Source: Diatrype stigma (Eukaryota > Ascomycota > Sordariomycetes > Xylariales > Diatrypaceae). From it: a stretch of DNA of 64,000 bases. Positions 11,351 to 22,750 of this stretch are shown one piece after another. The notes under the pieces are model-generated. The model worked only from the letters and a program-made list of their open reading frames with translations. It was not told the DNA's origin and ran no database searches. A program made the translations under genes and the position numbers. Where the stretch lies: positions 496,001 through 560,000 of the forward strand of contig JAKJXP020000006.1 of NCBI GenBank assembly GCA_022225965.2, read 5' to 3'. Every line of letters begins with the position of its first letter. The first letter of the stretch is position 1.

Positions 11351-12475
11351 CTATATGATATATCCATCCCAGACATGCTCGTCATCGTCATCGAGCCGTG
11401 AGCCTCGCTCGGAAGCCCCCAATCCGTCCTTGAGCACCTGGTCCAGGACAGACGCAGCCCTGCCGGCCGCCCCACCCTCCCTCTTCGCCATCTCCACGCC
11501 CAGCTCTACGGCCGCCCCGAACCGCTTCTGGAAGATGTCCTGCCTGTCCTCGCAGTTGCGGTACACCTCGCCGTCCTCGTCCCTAGGCGGCTTGAACAGC
11601 CCCAGGTATCCGAAGGGGTCGGGCGCCCTCGACACCCGGTTGATGCTGTCGAACAGATCGCCGGAGGACCAGGGGCGAGCCATCTCGGGCTTGAAGCCGA
11701 ACTCGAGAAACTTGGCCAGCACGAGCATCTGCCGTGGGAAGGACTGCCCGTACTTCTTGGCACCGAACGTGGTCCTAGGCGCAGACGTCCACCCGCTCTT
11801 GCCAGGGACTGTCGGGGCCACCTTGATAGTCCAGCCCAGAACCGACATGAAATCTTTCAGGGGCTTGACCCAGCATCCAGCACTCGACACGAGGGCATCG
11901 CCAGCCACATCAAGAAGCCATTCCATATAGTTCAGTCCATCATCCTTAATCTCCTGCGAGATATTGGTCATAGCCCCCCGGATGTACAGTATGATTTTTT
12001 CAACATGCGGCTGGATCTCGTCTGCCGGCAGTGCCTTAAGCAACTTCAACAGTCGGCCTCTGACTGGGCCAGATGCGTCCGACATGATGGGGAGGAGCTT
12101 CTGCAGGAGATTGGGTGTACCGACGGGGTTCGTCGGCGGGCTCGTGGAGAGCTGTCCAGTTAAGTATGAAAGCGCATCGCGACGCTGGGTGTCTGAACGG
12201 GAGCTCGTGAGTGAGAGATTGTGCTTGAACCGCTCAGTCACATCGGGCGCAGTTTCGCTGAGCTGCTGCTGTAGCACGAGAGCTATGTGGCTGTTAGTGA
12301 TATATAGCTTAAGCATCCCCCCGAAGAGGACGGTTAGGCGGCGGACAATGCTACCTTTGGAGTGAAAGCTGGTATCGGTGAAATTCGAGGCCTTCGGCTT
12401 CGCTTTGCCAACTTTCAACTTGGGCTTTTGAAAGTCCTTCTTCTTCTCCCTCTTCTTCTTGGTACTAGAACCCAT
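11351..12475 (-). CDS. ipi1: Pre-rRNA-processing protein IPI1 (Rix1 complex)
   Basis: Two exons are inferred, 12475-12355 and 12282-11351, giving 350 aa. The 72-nt intron (12283-12354) has donor GTAGCA, a CACTAAC branch site and acceptor CACATAG. It is a multiple of three and contains no stop codon, so the unspliced frame also stays open at 374 aa; splicing restores the family continuity SK-ALVLQQQL. The N terminus is very basic (KKKREKKKDFQKPKLKVGK), as in known IPI1 proteins. It is followed by the FKHNLSLTSSRSDTQRRDAL segment and an alpha-helical HEAT-like region. IPI1 works with Rix1/IPI2 and IPI3 in processing ITS2 and maturing pre-60S ribosomes in the nucleus. Assignment rests on the N-terminal 200 residues; the C-terminal third is less conserved. 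Confidence 0.88.
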   Translation of the reverse strand: MGSSTKKKREKKKDFQKPKLKVGKAKPKASNFTDTSFHSKGSIVRRLTVLFGGMLKLYITNSHIALVLQQQLSETAPDVTERFKHNLSLTSSRSDTQRRDALSYLTGQLSTSPPTNPVGTPNLLQKLLPIMSDASGPVRGRLLKLLKALPADEIQPHVEKIILYIRGAMTNISQEIKDDGLNYMEWLLDVAGDALVSSAGCWVKPLKDFMSVLGWTIKVAPTVPGKSGWTSAPRTTFGAKKYGQSFPRQMLVLAKFLEFGFKPEMARPWSSGDLFDSINRVSRAPDPFGYLGLFKPPRDEDGEVYRNCEDRQDIFQKRFGAAVELGVEMAKREGGAAGRAASVLDQVLKDGLGASERGSRLDDDDEHVWDGYII

Positions 12476-13960
12476 TCTGACTCTATCATTTGGAAATAGA
12501 CGGCTCGAGGCCTGACAATATCAGAGAAACCGAAATATCAAATGCGATCGGCAATTCGGATGCGCTCAAGGTGACGCCTTTGGATTTACTAAACTTTCGG
12601 GCCGCTTATCGATAACCAGGTATGGTGCTAAGAAATGCGCCAAGATAACCTAGCGCCGGGCATGGATGGAGACCTCGAATGGAATGGCGGACACCGCACT
12701 GTGCATGCAGTGAATGGGCAAATGTCAGCAGCTGCCAAGTAACCCCTTTTCGTGGAAGCGAATGGTCACGTCGGGTAGGTCTGGTACAAATCACTTTTCG
12801 ACGCTGAAGTCATAGCCATAGCAACTTCACGTCTAGCAACCTTAGGTAGGTATGGCTTCGCTCAGCGCTTATGTTTGTCCCTCGTCTCTGATATCATGCG
12901 GGGTTTAAGAGAATTCCTCGCAATATCCGTTCTTGACATACCCTCCTATTGTAAGTTCTAGCAAGGGAACTTCTGACGATATCTAACTTGATGGCGTCGA
13001 TACTAGACATCCTGCCTGCCTACATAGCCGAGATGTTGTGGCTAAGACTCAGAGACCCGTGAGCTGCCCATGCAAGTCAAACCACCGCGATAATCCATGT
13101 ACCTAGGTAGGTAGGTACATATGTAGGCTCATGTAGATACTTGTAGGTGGGCTGGTTCGGGTCAAAGAATAGGAGTGACGGCAAAAGAACAAATAAAAAA
13201 AGGTCCAAAAAAATCACCGGGATTCGAACCCGAGTGACCGAAAAACCACGCCGTTTTTCTGGCGACCAGATTACCAAGCCATTGCACCATGGTGCGGTAG
13301 GTAACGTCGAAGGTACAGTCACCTATTGTTCCTTATATCCGCAGGTTGGACTGTCCTTGTACCGAAAGCTACCTGCAGCATCGCCCATGGCAACGAGAAA
13401 TGCGCCTTAGGTATGTACGTACAGCACAGGGCAAGTCTCAACCTGAACCTGGAAGACTACACGGCAATACGGATTATTCCAACGATAGCGACAGGGCGAG
13501 CACGAGAAATTTCAAAAACCTAGAACATGACTGGCGGGGCCGCATCCCCGGTTGACATCACGACCGACGGGAACGGGAGGCAAATCGATCTTGGTGGACG
13601 CTTGGAATATTTGCAAGTTGAGGCTCTACAGCCGGGAGAGCCCAGCTGATAGTTGGCTCTCTACCATCATCGATCAACTAACCACTCACGCAAAAGGCGG
13701 CTTATGAAGTCAAGTGAAGCGAGTTCGCACCAACGTCAGTAGCTTGAGCTGCTTTCTCTAGGTGGGTAGAGCACTACGTATCATGGTGTGGTGTAGCGTA
13801 GAGCGTGCCAAGAACAGAGGTAATCCGGGACATCGAAAGAGTGAGATGTCAAACCGAAAAGCACAACAGAAACTTTTCTCCCCCTGCCCCCTCCCCTCTT
13901 CTCATCTCTAATCTCGCCTCTCCCCCTTTTTATCAACTCGCCCATCATATCCATCTCTCT
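12476..13960. other. Intergenic region with a tRNA-like sequence
   Basis: No protein gene is recognisable here. Contents worth noting are the tRNA-like sequence at about 13212-13296 and a palindromic TACCTAGGTA tract extended as AGGTAGGTAGG at 13099-13118. The interval serves as the 5' side of IPI1 and the 3' side of the small secreted-protein gene. Confidence 0.55.
13212..13296 (-). tRNA. tRNA-like pol III sequence, probably degenerate
   Basis: On the minus strand a good B box (GGGTTCGAATCCC, a 5-bp T stem with a TTCGAAT loop) is followed after three bases by a run of seven T, a pol III terminator. About 50 nt upstream lies an A-box-like TGGTGCAATGGCTTGG, similar to tRNA-Gln or tRNA-Glu D arms. 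Against a functional tRNA: the acceptor arm does not pair over seven bases, the D stem is broken, and the anticodon arm cannot be folded cleanly. The sequence between the boxes forms its own imperfect hairpin (CCAGAAAAAC against GTTTTTCGG). I read it as a tRNA pseudogene or tRNA-derived relic; a tRNA with an odd intron is the alternative. Confidence 0.35.
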
Positions 13961-14492
13961 CTAAGCGAACTCCCAAGTGACCTGGACGCGGCCCTTGTCG
14001 AGGCTCTCGAGCTCCTTGAAGACGGTGGGGGACACGTCGATGCTGTCGCCGCTGCAGCCGGGGCACTTGTCCTTGACGGTGGCGGTGGCGGTCTTGCCGC
14101 CGTAGTGGATCTTGATGGTGCGGTCGCAGTTGGGGCAGTCGTTGGGGTTGCCGCAGCTGCCGTACTGGCCCGGAGACAGGGCCACGACGTGGTCGCTCTC
14201 GCTGTTGCTGTCGCCGCAGGCGCCCACCCCGGGAGTGTAGTATGTCATCTAAGTAGCAGGCACCTCGCACGTTCGCCTCTTGGTTAGCTAGAAGCTAATG
14301 ACTAGGTACAGGTAACCAACGGCCAAGCCCATCTACCACTTGGGTAGGTGGATGAAGGTTGGAGAGGGCAAAGGAGAAGGGAGGAACGGAGGATAGCGAT
14401 TGCTGGTAGGTAGGTGTACTTACGTCTCCTGAAAAGGCGATGACGGTGCTGGCGGCGCAGCCAATGGCAAGGATGAACTTGGTAAGACCCAT
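13961..14492 (-). CDS. Small secreted double-psi beta-barrel (RlpA/expansin-like) protein
   Basis: Two exons, 14492-14424 and 14248-13961, encode 118 aa. Exon 1 is exactly the signal-peptide module (MGLTKFILAIGCAASTVIAF, then SGD). The 175-nt intron has a GTAAGT donor and a CTTAG acceptor. The mature part starts MTYYTPGVGACG and has six cysteines (about residues 34, 55, 61, 64, 85 and 88), enough for three disulfides. The motifs GACGDSNSESDHVVALSP, CGNPNDCPNCDRTIKI and VKDKCPGCSGDSIDVSPTVF match the RlpA-like double-psi beta-barrel fold. That fold is shared by barwin and the N-terminal domain of expansins, and it lacks the expansin carbohydrate-binding domain here. Such proteins are secreted by many fungi and may act at cell walls or the host interface; no enzyme activity can be claimed. 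Start choice is supported by the signal peptide. Confidence 0.9.
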
Positions 14493-17400
14493 AGTGTTCG
14501 GTGTTGATGTTGACTTTAATGTTGATGTTGATGTTGAAACGGTAGGTCTGTTGTTGAATCAAGTGCTCGTCCTGTTGCAAATGCTGCGACTGCTGTGGAT
14601 AGGAAACAAAGACAGAATCTAGTGCGGAAGTGATGCCAGTTATATACCCTTGGAGGTGCAAGTTCATCTGATCTCTTCATGCCACTGGTTTGGCTCAGGG
14701 GTCTTTGTTTGGCGAGCATGGAGAGGGCTTCCTTCGAAGGATGAAGCCAACATGATAGAACAAAGGCGTCATGAACCACCACACCGTCGAACCCCTGAAC
14801 TGCGAAACATGCGCACTATATGCGGTGCTGCCTCTTGTTGTTCACACCTTGCATATGGTCTGGCTCGAAAGGAGCTGCATGTTGATGAAGTATCTTCATA
14901 TTTTCGCCTCCAGATGCCGAATGGCTTGTTTGGGAATTGAGGCCTCGAGAGGTTGAGTAACAGAAACCTACTTAATATCGGCGAGTGGTTGAGGCTTCGA
15001 AAGTTTGTCCGTAGATGATGATGAGTCGCACAGTAATGGGAGCCGAGTAAGGGGTAGATACCTAGATCGTAGTCTGTTAATATAGCATATGTACGACAGA
15101 AAACCAAAATCAAAAACCTAGTTCGACGTTCATTCTGTATAGACTATCTGTTTATGTGCTATATCGTTGAGAACTACCAAAGGAGCTGTACGTGTTGATA
15201 GATTGCCATTGGGAAGACTTCTCCTCTTACGGCCTAAGAAGGTCACTACTAAGCCACTATATAACATTACCAAGCACCCCGGGCTGTTCCTTCGACACCA
15301 CACGGTGCAATTGGCACCGCAGGGCTATTATATAGGTACTCGCTCGCCCTTTGATATGCGAAGCTTGAGGTCATTGTATAAGTGAAACGATCGGGGCAAA
15401 CAATCCAATCCTCTTCTTAGGGCCGAGTACGTGGGTTGTCATCTAAACTTCAAAACATCCGCCTGGACACAGCAGCTACTCTGTGGTGTCTCTTCTCGAA
15501 ACATCCCATCATCGAAGTTTTGATTGCCGAGTCCCTTACGCGTTTTCTTAACCACCGTGGACTGTGCATTTGGTGCAGTGTTGCAGCTTAGGAGAGATGC
15601 TGAGGTAGTCTACCTTGGGCGGGCAACATCAAATGCTTTCTTCAGGGGTGGAGGCTCTGGAGCATTTGAGGAAGACGTCGAATCAGAGGATGCGAGCTAA
15701 GCCTTGATAGCTTCCCGGTCAAACCAAGGCAGTGAATGCTGAATTCTCATGTGGTGCGCTGCCTGCCTTCCTTCTCGCCAGAGTCGCCGGTTCATTTGCA
15801 TATAATTGCGTATCCTGCCGCCTCACAAGCTGCGTTCAGAACGACGAGGTGGACATAGAGACAATTTTGAGAATGTACAGACCAGTTTCTCTTGCATTCA
15901 TACGATCAGCCTTTAATAATCGGGTGCTTTAGATGTTCCAAGGGGCCGTCAAGGGGGTCTTCAACAGTGAAAGACGGGACGATGTTTACTTGCCCACGGC
16001 GCTGAAACCCGATAACTTCATGATGCAGCAGTTATTAAGTAAGGCAGCTGGCAAAGCGACTAAGTAGCTCAACGCCTAGCTAACTGAACTCGCTCGAACC
16101 TCGAGCAAGCGGCTGAGAATGTTGGTCGAGCTCGCCAGGCTGCCAAAGCCAATTTCCCCTCAGCGCGACGTCGCGCACAGTAGTTATGCTGGGGAAGGAA
16201 TGAGATGAAGGGGTTGGGAAGAAGAAGAAAAGGAATGTAGCGGCACGGCCCTGTGTAACTACTATAGTGAGGGGTCGAAGGAACTCATCCGAAGGAGTTT
16301 GTTCCCAGCTTCCAACAGCACACAAGCAATTAAAAGATGACAACTACCTAAGTAGTTAACAGCGACGGCAGAGAGTGCGAAGAAGAAGCAAGAGAGAAGG
16401 TGAGAAAAGGCCGCCCTGCTCTGTCTGTCAAGTCTGCCCCGCCCCGCCCCAGAGAACGATGAAGGAATGCCAGAAGCTACCTACCATGGACTCGGATATT
16501 CGAGAAATGCAAGCTCTCCGTTTCCTATCAACCAGCAACTACGTCGAAGATTGCCTGAGACCAATTACTGCCTGCTTACAAGGCTTGTAAGTTTGGTCGC
16601 CAACCCAAGCAACCGTATAGACCAAGTAGCTACATTGCTTACCCTACACGCAGCCGAACGGCCCAGAGCCCTTCCACCATTTCCACGGCGGTTATGAATG
16701 TGAGTGCATATGTACATGCCTTCACGATCGTTTCAACATTTGTGTTACTTGGGCGCCCCCTCTCCAGGGGTTTCGAGTCCTGCCCTCGAGAGCATGTCCT
16801 CGAGACAAGCGACAGGCCCCCCCCCTGCCACCCTGTGCGCCTCCAACCAACTACGTAGGACAGGCAGCAGGGTGTTTGTCGTACAGTCAGATGTTGTACA
16901 GCATACGCCCTCGACAGCCGACCATGACTAATAATTGGAATATTGGGAGTGCAGGTGACGGGCTTATGGTCGGATTATGTAATCATCTAAAGCTCTTACA
17001 CAGCTATTTGTCGACGGTCCGGTTTCTATGCTCCTCGTGATGAGGGATGAAGATATCATCGTATGTGTGTATATTCGGACGAGGGGTTTTACACCAGTTG
17101 TTCTGAATATTACGTACAACGTTGAAACACCTAGGTATAGGGGTAGGCGTTGGAGAGCGCTATACGGTATATCAGACTCCCTGACTTTCACTTCCCGTGC
17201 TTACCTGGCCATGACCATAGCGCTGTGCTCCAGTCTCAACTTTCAACAACTAGTGCCCATGGGCATGAAGCGTGACTTGATACGTTCGGGACCAACACGG
17301 CCGGTATGCAGTATCTAAGCAGTCATGCTCTACGAGAAGAGTGTAGGAGCCTACTTATAGGTATTTTGAGTACCCACCTACCATACCTATCATATCGTAC

Positions 17401-17873
17401 CGTGTCAACGCAGCAATGCCCGTGGATGAACAGGCAACTTACCTTGACATGACAGCGGGTAGCGATAGCTATGTAGGCAGGTAGTTTAGTTAGCAAGCCA
17501 GAGAAGAGGACATCCCCGCCAACTCGCTGTCAAGCCAGCACCCCGAGAGATCCGCCCACGGTGACCCGAATGAGCTCGCCGACCCGGCATGCCGGCCTGA
17601 GGTTGGGCACCTACTAGTCATATACGACGCGTGCGCGTGGGGGTGTATCGAAGCAGAGCATGAGTGAGTGGTTCGGCCACGGATGAGGAAGTACCTACCC
17701 GTTTACTCACCTATATCCACTCGCCCGACCACCCGTCCCTACAGGTGGCGGCGACGCTACTGTTGAACGGCTGACTGCATACGTGTTCATCTTGCTGCCG
17801 TCTGGTTGGAGTTTCCCAGTAGAACCGACTTGGTTTGACGAGAGCAGCATAGGGCCTACTGCGTGCGTGTCTA

Positions 17874-17896
17874 CCTGCCTGCCTGCCTGCCTGCCT
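17874..17896. repeat. CTGC microsatellite
   Basis: About five and a half copies of a tetranucleotide (ctgc) in intergenic DNA. A complementary-type run of agcc lies about 150 bp to the right at 18045-18069. Confidence 0.8.
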
Positions 17897-18044
17897 ATGT
17901 ATATACCGGAGGATCCGGCCACCTCGCCGTATGCTGAGACGAGCGAGTAGTGGAACCATGGCGAAGGGAAGGGGTGAAGGTGGCCTCACGGGGAGAGCTA
18001 CCTTCCCCCTCACCGTGGCAACGAGAGAGAGAGCGGCTACCTAC

Positions 18045-18069
18045 CCAGCCAGCCAGCCAGCCAGCCAGC
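18045..18069. repeat. AGCC microsatellite
   Basis: Six copies of the tetranucleotide agcc, in intergenic DNA, with no gene in reach. Confidence 0.8.
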
Positions 18070-19881
18070 GGAGCATTCTCGGCGAGTCCAGTCGTGAGGA
18101 TGGATGACCAGCAACGGTAGTGGGTGGTGTTGATGCCGATGGATGGATGCACCAATAGGTAGCGGCGAGTATTAAGAGGTTGGCAAGGCAGGCAAGTAGA
18201 CAAGCTTGCCCTCAAGGAGGCATGATTCACTCCGCGACTCGGCCCATGCCCCTGTCCCGACCCTGATCCTGATCCTGACCGATGACTAGATCCACACGTG
18301 ACCTGGCAAGTCAGTGACTGATATACAGACTGGCAAGCCATCGTCAGTCCGTCGGTCGCTTAGTTAGCCCGAGCCACTAGAACGTGCAGCAGCACGTGTC
18401 CGTCGGGAAGGGCGGGGAGGCCCAAACCCAGCAGCGGTTGTACTGCACCGTACCGTTGTAACGATCGTGAACGGACCACCCCTGAGTAGGGCAGAAGAAT
18501 GCATCATCCTTCACAGATGGAACCTCTTGTTGTCGAGGGGATGGGATGGATGAATGGATTCATAACAACAGACGGCTCTGAGCCTAACGATAAGCCACTT
18601 TGCCCAGGATGGTAGTTGGACGTGGAGGAACAGGCTTGTAATAGTCAAGCCGGACGTTGTCTAGCGTGGCGTTGCCTGCCTAGAGGCAAGCGCGGGAAGT
18701 CAACAGGCCCTTGCAACTTGATTGGTCAGGAGGCACTTAAGAGTGAGGGAGGGGTATAAAAAGACACGATGATGGGGCACGATGATGGGGCCATGGAGCA
18801 GGGGGCCTGCCTCCCTTAGCCAGGAAATAGCTAGTTAGCAAATCCAGCTCAACACTTAGATGACTCACTCACCAGGCCGGGTGACATCCATCGTGCGGCA
18901 TCCTGTCGCCATCCTATCGCATCCCATTGTCCTTCTGCGCTGTTTCACCATGTGTCAGCGGAGCATTTGGCTGACGCGACGCACCTTGAAATCTGGAATC
19001 TGGAATTGCCAATCGTAGAACATCTAGCATTATCGACGGATCCATTTGCCTAGCTGAGACTGAACTATGTACTCGACACGCGACGCCACCCATCGCCCAC
19101 TGCCCGATTCGGTTCACTTCAGTTCAGGAGTTCAGTCGAGCTGTAAGACTCGGTTCGGCACGCCATCAAATTGGTTCGCGTCGCAAAGTGTACGAAGGCT
19201 AAAACAAGCTTTCCTTAGTTTCTTAATGCTATCTGCGAGGCTGTAGTTCATGCTATCAAATCAAGCTCTCCTAACCCTTTTGATTTGATGCGTTGATGCG
19301 TATAATATCTTTTCACGGCCAGATAGACAGACCAGTCTCTGGAGCTAATTAAAAGGTTGCCGGGAGGACAAAAGCATCTGTTTCGAGTATGCCCAGTCGA
19401 CGATCGGTTAAGCTCGTACTCAGACAGAATTACCATAGCTCGAATAACCAAGTGAAGGCATAAACTCCGAGTCGATGCAGTTCGTCAGCCTTTGGCACGA
19501 CTTGTGATGCCGAGAGTGCTTTATTCCAGGGCAAACTCGGGCTCTCACTATTGCTGCAATTAGTTCTCTCATGCCAGAATGTGCACCGGAACACCATTGT
19601 GAAAAATGACGCCTCTTCCCTGTCCATCGTACATCGACAACTAACCGCCAGATAACCCCCCCTCCCCTCCTATGCCGTGATCCAGGAATGCATGCAAGCT
19701 CAACACGCTTTTCGTCCGTTTTTATGGCCATCTAGGTAGCTCTATAGCTAGATGTCGTCCAAAGGTGGTATCAAATGCCCTACCGGTTCCCCCCACACCG
19801 TACAACAAAGAAAATAAAAAGAAAGGATATTGTCACAAGGATTATTTTCGCGGCCATAGGGATTTACTCGAGGATTCATCC

Positions 19882-22024
19882 TTAATTGAGGATACCTGCC
19901 CACATGCCCGGCCCGCCGACTCCGCCAACAGCGGGATGGAGGGCCGGGATGTTGTAAGACGGTAAATAGGCATCGGTGGAGTAGCAGACTCGTTTTCGGC
20001 CGCTATCGGCAACGTTATGGCTGCGTTGGTTCATCTCAGATGCATCCGTCTCAGAAGATGAGCATTGTCCCGTCAACATGGCTCTAACATTTTCTTGCAG
20101 GGCATTGTCTATCGACAAAGGTCGGCTTCGCTTTGAGCTGAGCCGAGTTGTTGGCTGGGGCAACTGAGTTGTGGTTCGATGGTAGTTTTGCAGCTCTTGG
20201 AGAGCCCGTGCAGCGTTCGCGGCGTCGTCCGTCTCACATCCTCTTTGTGCCACTGGAGTATCTAGTGACATTTCCAACAAATCCTTACCCACCGGGCCGG
20301 TGTAGGATTCGGGCGAAGATGTAAAGCAGTTCTCTTCGTAGTCCTCGGGAACCGAGGCGATGGAAGGTCTCAGGCCATATCTCTCATTACACTGCTTCGC
20401 ATAGCGGCATCGCGCCTGAACGTCCAGTTTGGTGAACGGCGCACTGACCACCGAAGAAGCAGAAGAAATGGAAGATGAGCGTGATGTGCGGGAAGAATCC
20501 GATACCATCGACTCAGGTGAAGACGCTGTCGAGATAGAATTGGCGAGCGACGAGCGGCGCGTTGATACATAGCTCTGTGGGGAGGAGCTAATCGAACCCG
20601 GCCATCTATCAAGGCTCTGGGCTGCTGCCAGATGCGAAGCTTGACTCATGGCGAAGCCCATAGACCCTTTACTGCTGAGTAGGCCGCAAGCAGCACTTGC
20701 AGCAGGTGTGCTCAGTCCGCTGTATTGCGGCGTGAGACGAGGGGTCGGGAGAAGGCCAAGGGCCGGCGCGAGACGGCCAGGGGTATATACAGTGGCCGGG
20801 GAGGGTTCCATAACGGCGGGCGTACTATAATTTTTAGGGGTCGGTGTCGTTTCGACACTTTCCGCCCCAAAACTGCACGTCCGAGAACGGGAACTTGCCA
20901 AAACTAACCGCGGCGAGACTGCCGCGAATTCCTGCGACTTGGACCTTACTGGGCTCGAAGGAATGAATCCCTCGATATTGTTCAATTCCGGATTTAGCCG
21001 TAGAATAACATCCCTCCACTTCTGATTTTGCTGCTCCATTGAACCAATATTGATTGAACCAGGGGCAGGAGGCTGAGAAGGCGTGTACTTCAAGACGATG
21101 TCGGTCCACCGCTGGAACACGTCATCTGTGATATGAAGCTTCCAATTGACAGCAGCAAGGAAAGCCATCTCGTTCTGGTTGATTTCCTGCGTGGCGAGCC
21201 CGGAAATCTTGCTCCACGCGCGGGCGGAATAGTTCCGATCCTGGAGATACTTTGAAGCTAGAATTAAAGCCGCCAGAAACATGCGACGGCCGCACTGGAG
21301 AACACGGTTCGCGTGCGCCTCGTCGGGCTGCTCCATAGTGAAGTCATACTTAGGGACGTGAGGTTTAATTAGTATGAGGTAGTACAGCGCGACCTGCAGG
21401 GTGGAATAACTGGTACGGGAGCGGCGCAACGTCTCCTGGATGAATGTGCGCAGCGGAAGAACCGCTTTATTACCAAGCTCCTGACGGTACACGACGGATG
21501 ACAGCGGCCATACCGCTTCGACAATTTGGGTTGATGAATCTAAAGGATGGTTGAGCGCGTGCACGAGGCCACAGGGTTACATCGTTTCAAGGCTTACCGA
21601 CGAGGCTATCGACAAAGTTGACCTTGCGATCGCATTGACGAATCAAGGCAGGGGGAAGTCCAGTCCTGGTGGTCGCACTGTTGCTAGTACGCCTCGGGTT
21701 TTTCCGGAGTTCCTGTGGAACTTCAATTCGAGTCTGGCTGCATGCAGCTGCAGCTTGTGGAACTATCGCTTGTTGCGAGTAGCAGTAGGAATCGCATTGT
21801 TCTGACGAGTCGGAGGAAGTGGCGGAGAGAGAAGTGTCGTCAGAGGATTGAGAGGATGCGTCTGACCATACTGAGGCAGCAGAGGACGACGCCGAAGAGG
21901 ATATAGAAGAGTTGTAGGGAGCATTTCGAAAGGTTTGGATGAAGCCCAGCGAATCATTTTCACTGCACAACATCTTGGGTGGTGGTGGTGGTGGTGGCTG
22001 AGGTAAGTAGTTGGTGGATTGCAA
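19882..22024 (-). CDS. PHO85-type (Pcl family) cyclin
   Basis: Two exons, 22024-21598 and 21539-19882, give up to 694 aa. The 58-nt intron has donor GTAAGC and acceptor TTTAG. A cyclin box spans about residues 165-290: VLPLRTFIQETLRRSRTSYS, a YYLILIKPHVP helix, the RMFLAALILASKYLQDRNYS segment, WSKISGL and EMAFLAAVNWKLHI. This matches the Pcl/Clg1/Pas1 class, whose members activate the Pho85 cyclin-dependent kinase and link nutrient state, morphogenesis and cell-cycle entry. The N terminus has a proline run, then serine-rich sequence. The long C-terminal half is Ser/Thr-Pro-rich and likely disordered, with many possible phosphorylation sites. A second ATG at codon 18 of the frame could be the true start. 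Which yeast Pcl it corresponds to cannot be decided by eye. Confidence 0.9.
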
Positions 22025-22700
22025 CTATACCTCCAGTCGCCCGTGGAGCAGAGTCAAAACCGATTAATCGAGGGATCGTGAGTTTCTACCGAAGAAGTCG
22101 CTTTACAGCAGCACAGATGTACTGCTATCAAGCTTTCAAAGAGCCGAAAGAGTTACTAGTTTCTAGACGGAAATGTCTCGAAATAGCGTTTCACGAACGA
22201 TCAAACCGGATGACAGAGCAGGACAGGCGACTGGAGTGGTGGTGATGGAATCTGCAAGCAGCATGGTGTGGTTATTGTTTCTACTTGGGAAACAATAGGA
22301 CGGGGTGTGACGGGCAGGCAGAGCGCAGCTAGATCGACATCGAGCTGGCTCTTACCATACCACGGGGTGTCACAAGGAAGTCGAGATTACCAGAGGCGAG
22401 GGCGAGGGCGAGGGTGAGTGCGTTTGCGACGCGACGAGGTTGCGTATGTAATGTAATGCGTTGTGCGATGTGTTAGGTGTCCGGTGTGATATGCGTCAGG
22501 ATGTATAACGGCCGAAGACCGGGCGGATCTTGAACTCCAGTCCTTCGATGTTGGGATGTTAGGTAAGATATCGGGGGAGTCGGCGTAGTTGTGGTCCAAT
22601 GTGGTGACTTGTAGATTCGGAGGTAGCACCAGAGTACCCGTGTAACTGCCGGTGATGTAGACAGAGGCCGTGCCGACACTTATGTTGTATGTATATGTGA

Positions 22701-22750
22701 GTGCAGTGTGGTGCAGTGTGGTGCGTTGTGGTGCGTTGTGGTGCGTTGTG
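22701..22750. repeat. 10-bp tandem repeat upstream of the cyclin gene
   Basis: Two copies of gtgcagtgtg are followed by three copies of gtgcgttgtg and then gtagtg pieces. The array lies about 680 bp upstream of the cyclin start codon and could fall in its promoter. No known factor site is recognised in the unit. Confidence 0.85.

Larger units (their letters stand above)
14493..19881. other. Gene-free 5.4-kb stretch
   Basis: Both strands contain only short unrelated open frames (under about 150 codons) without domain motifs. Simple repeats include (CTGC)n at 17874-17896, (AGCC)n at 18045-18069, a short gatcct run near 18263-18278, and a 14-bp duplication containing gcacgatgatgggg near 18764-18793. 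A TATAAAAA box-like string lies near 18757 but leads to no evident gene. I see no RNA gene. Confidence 0.55.

Noticed and set aside
19420..19731. Short minus-strand frames downstream of the cyclin gene
   Set aside because: About 100 codons, no motifs, and no splice-linked extension into the cyclin frame.
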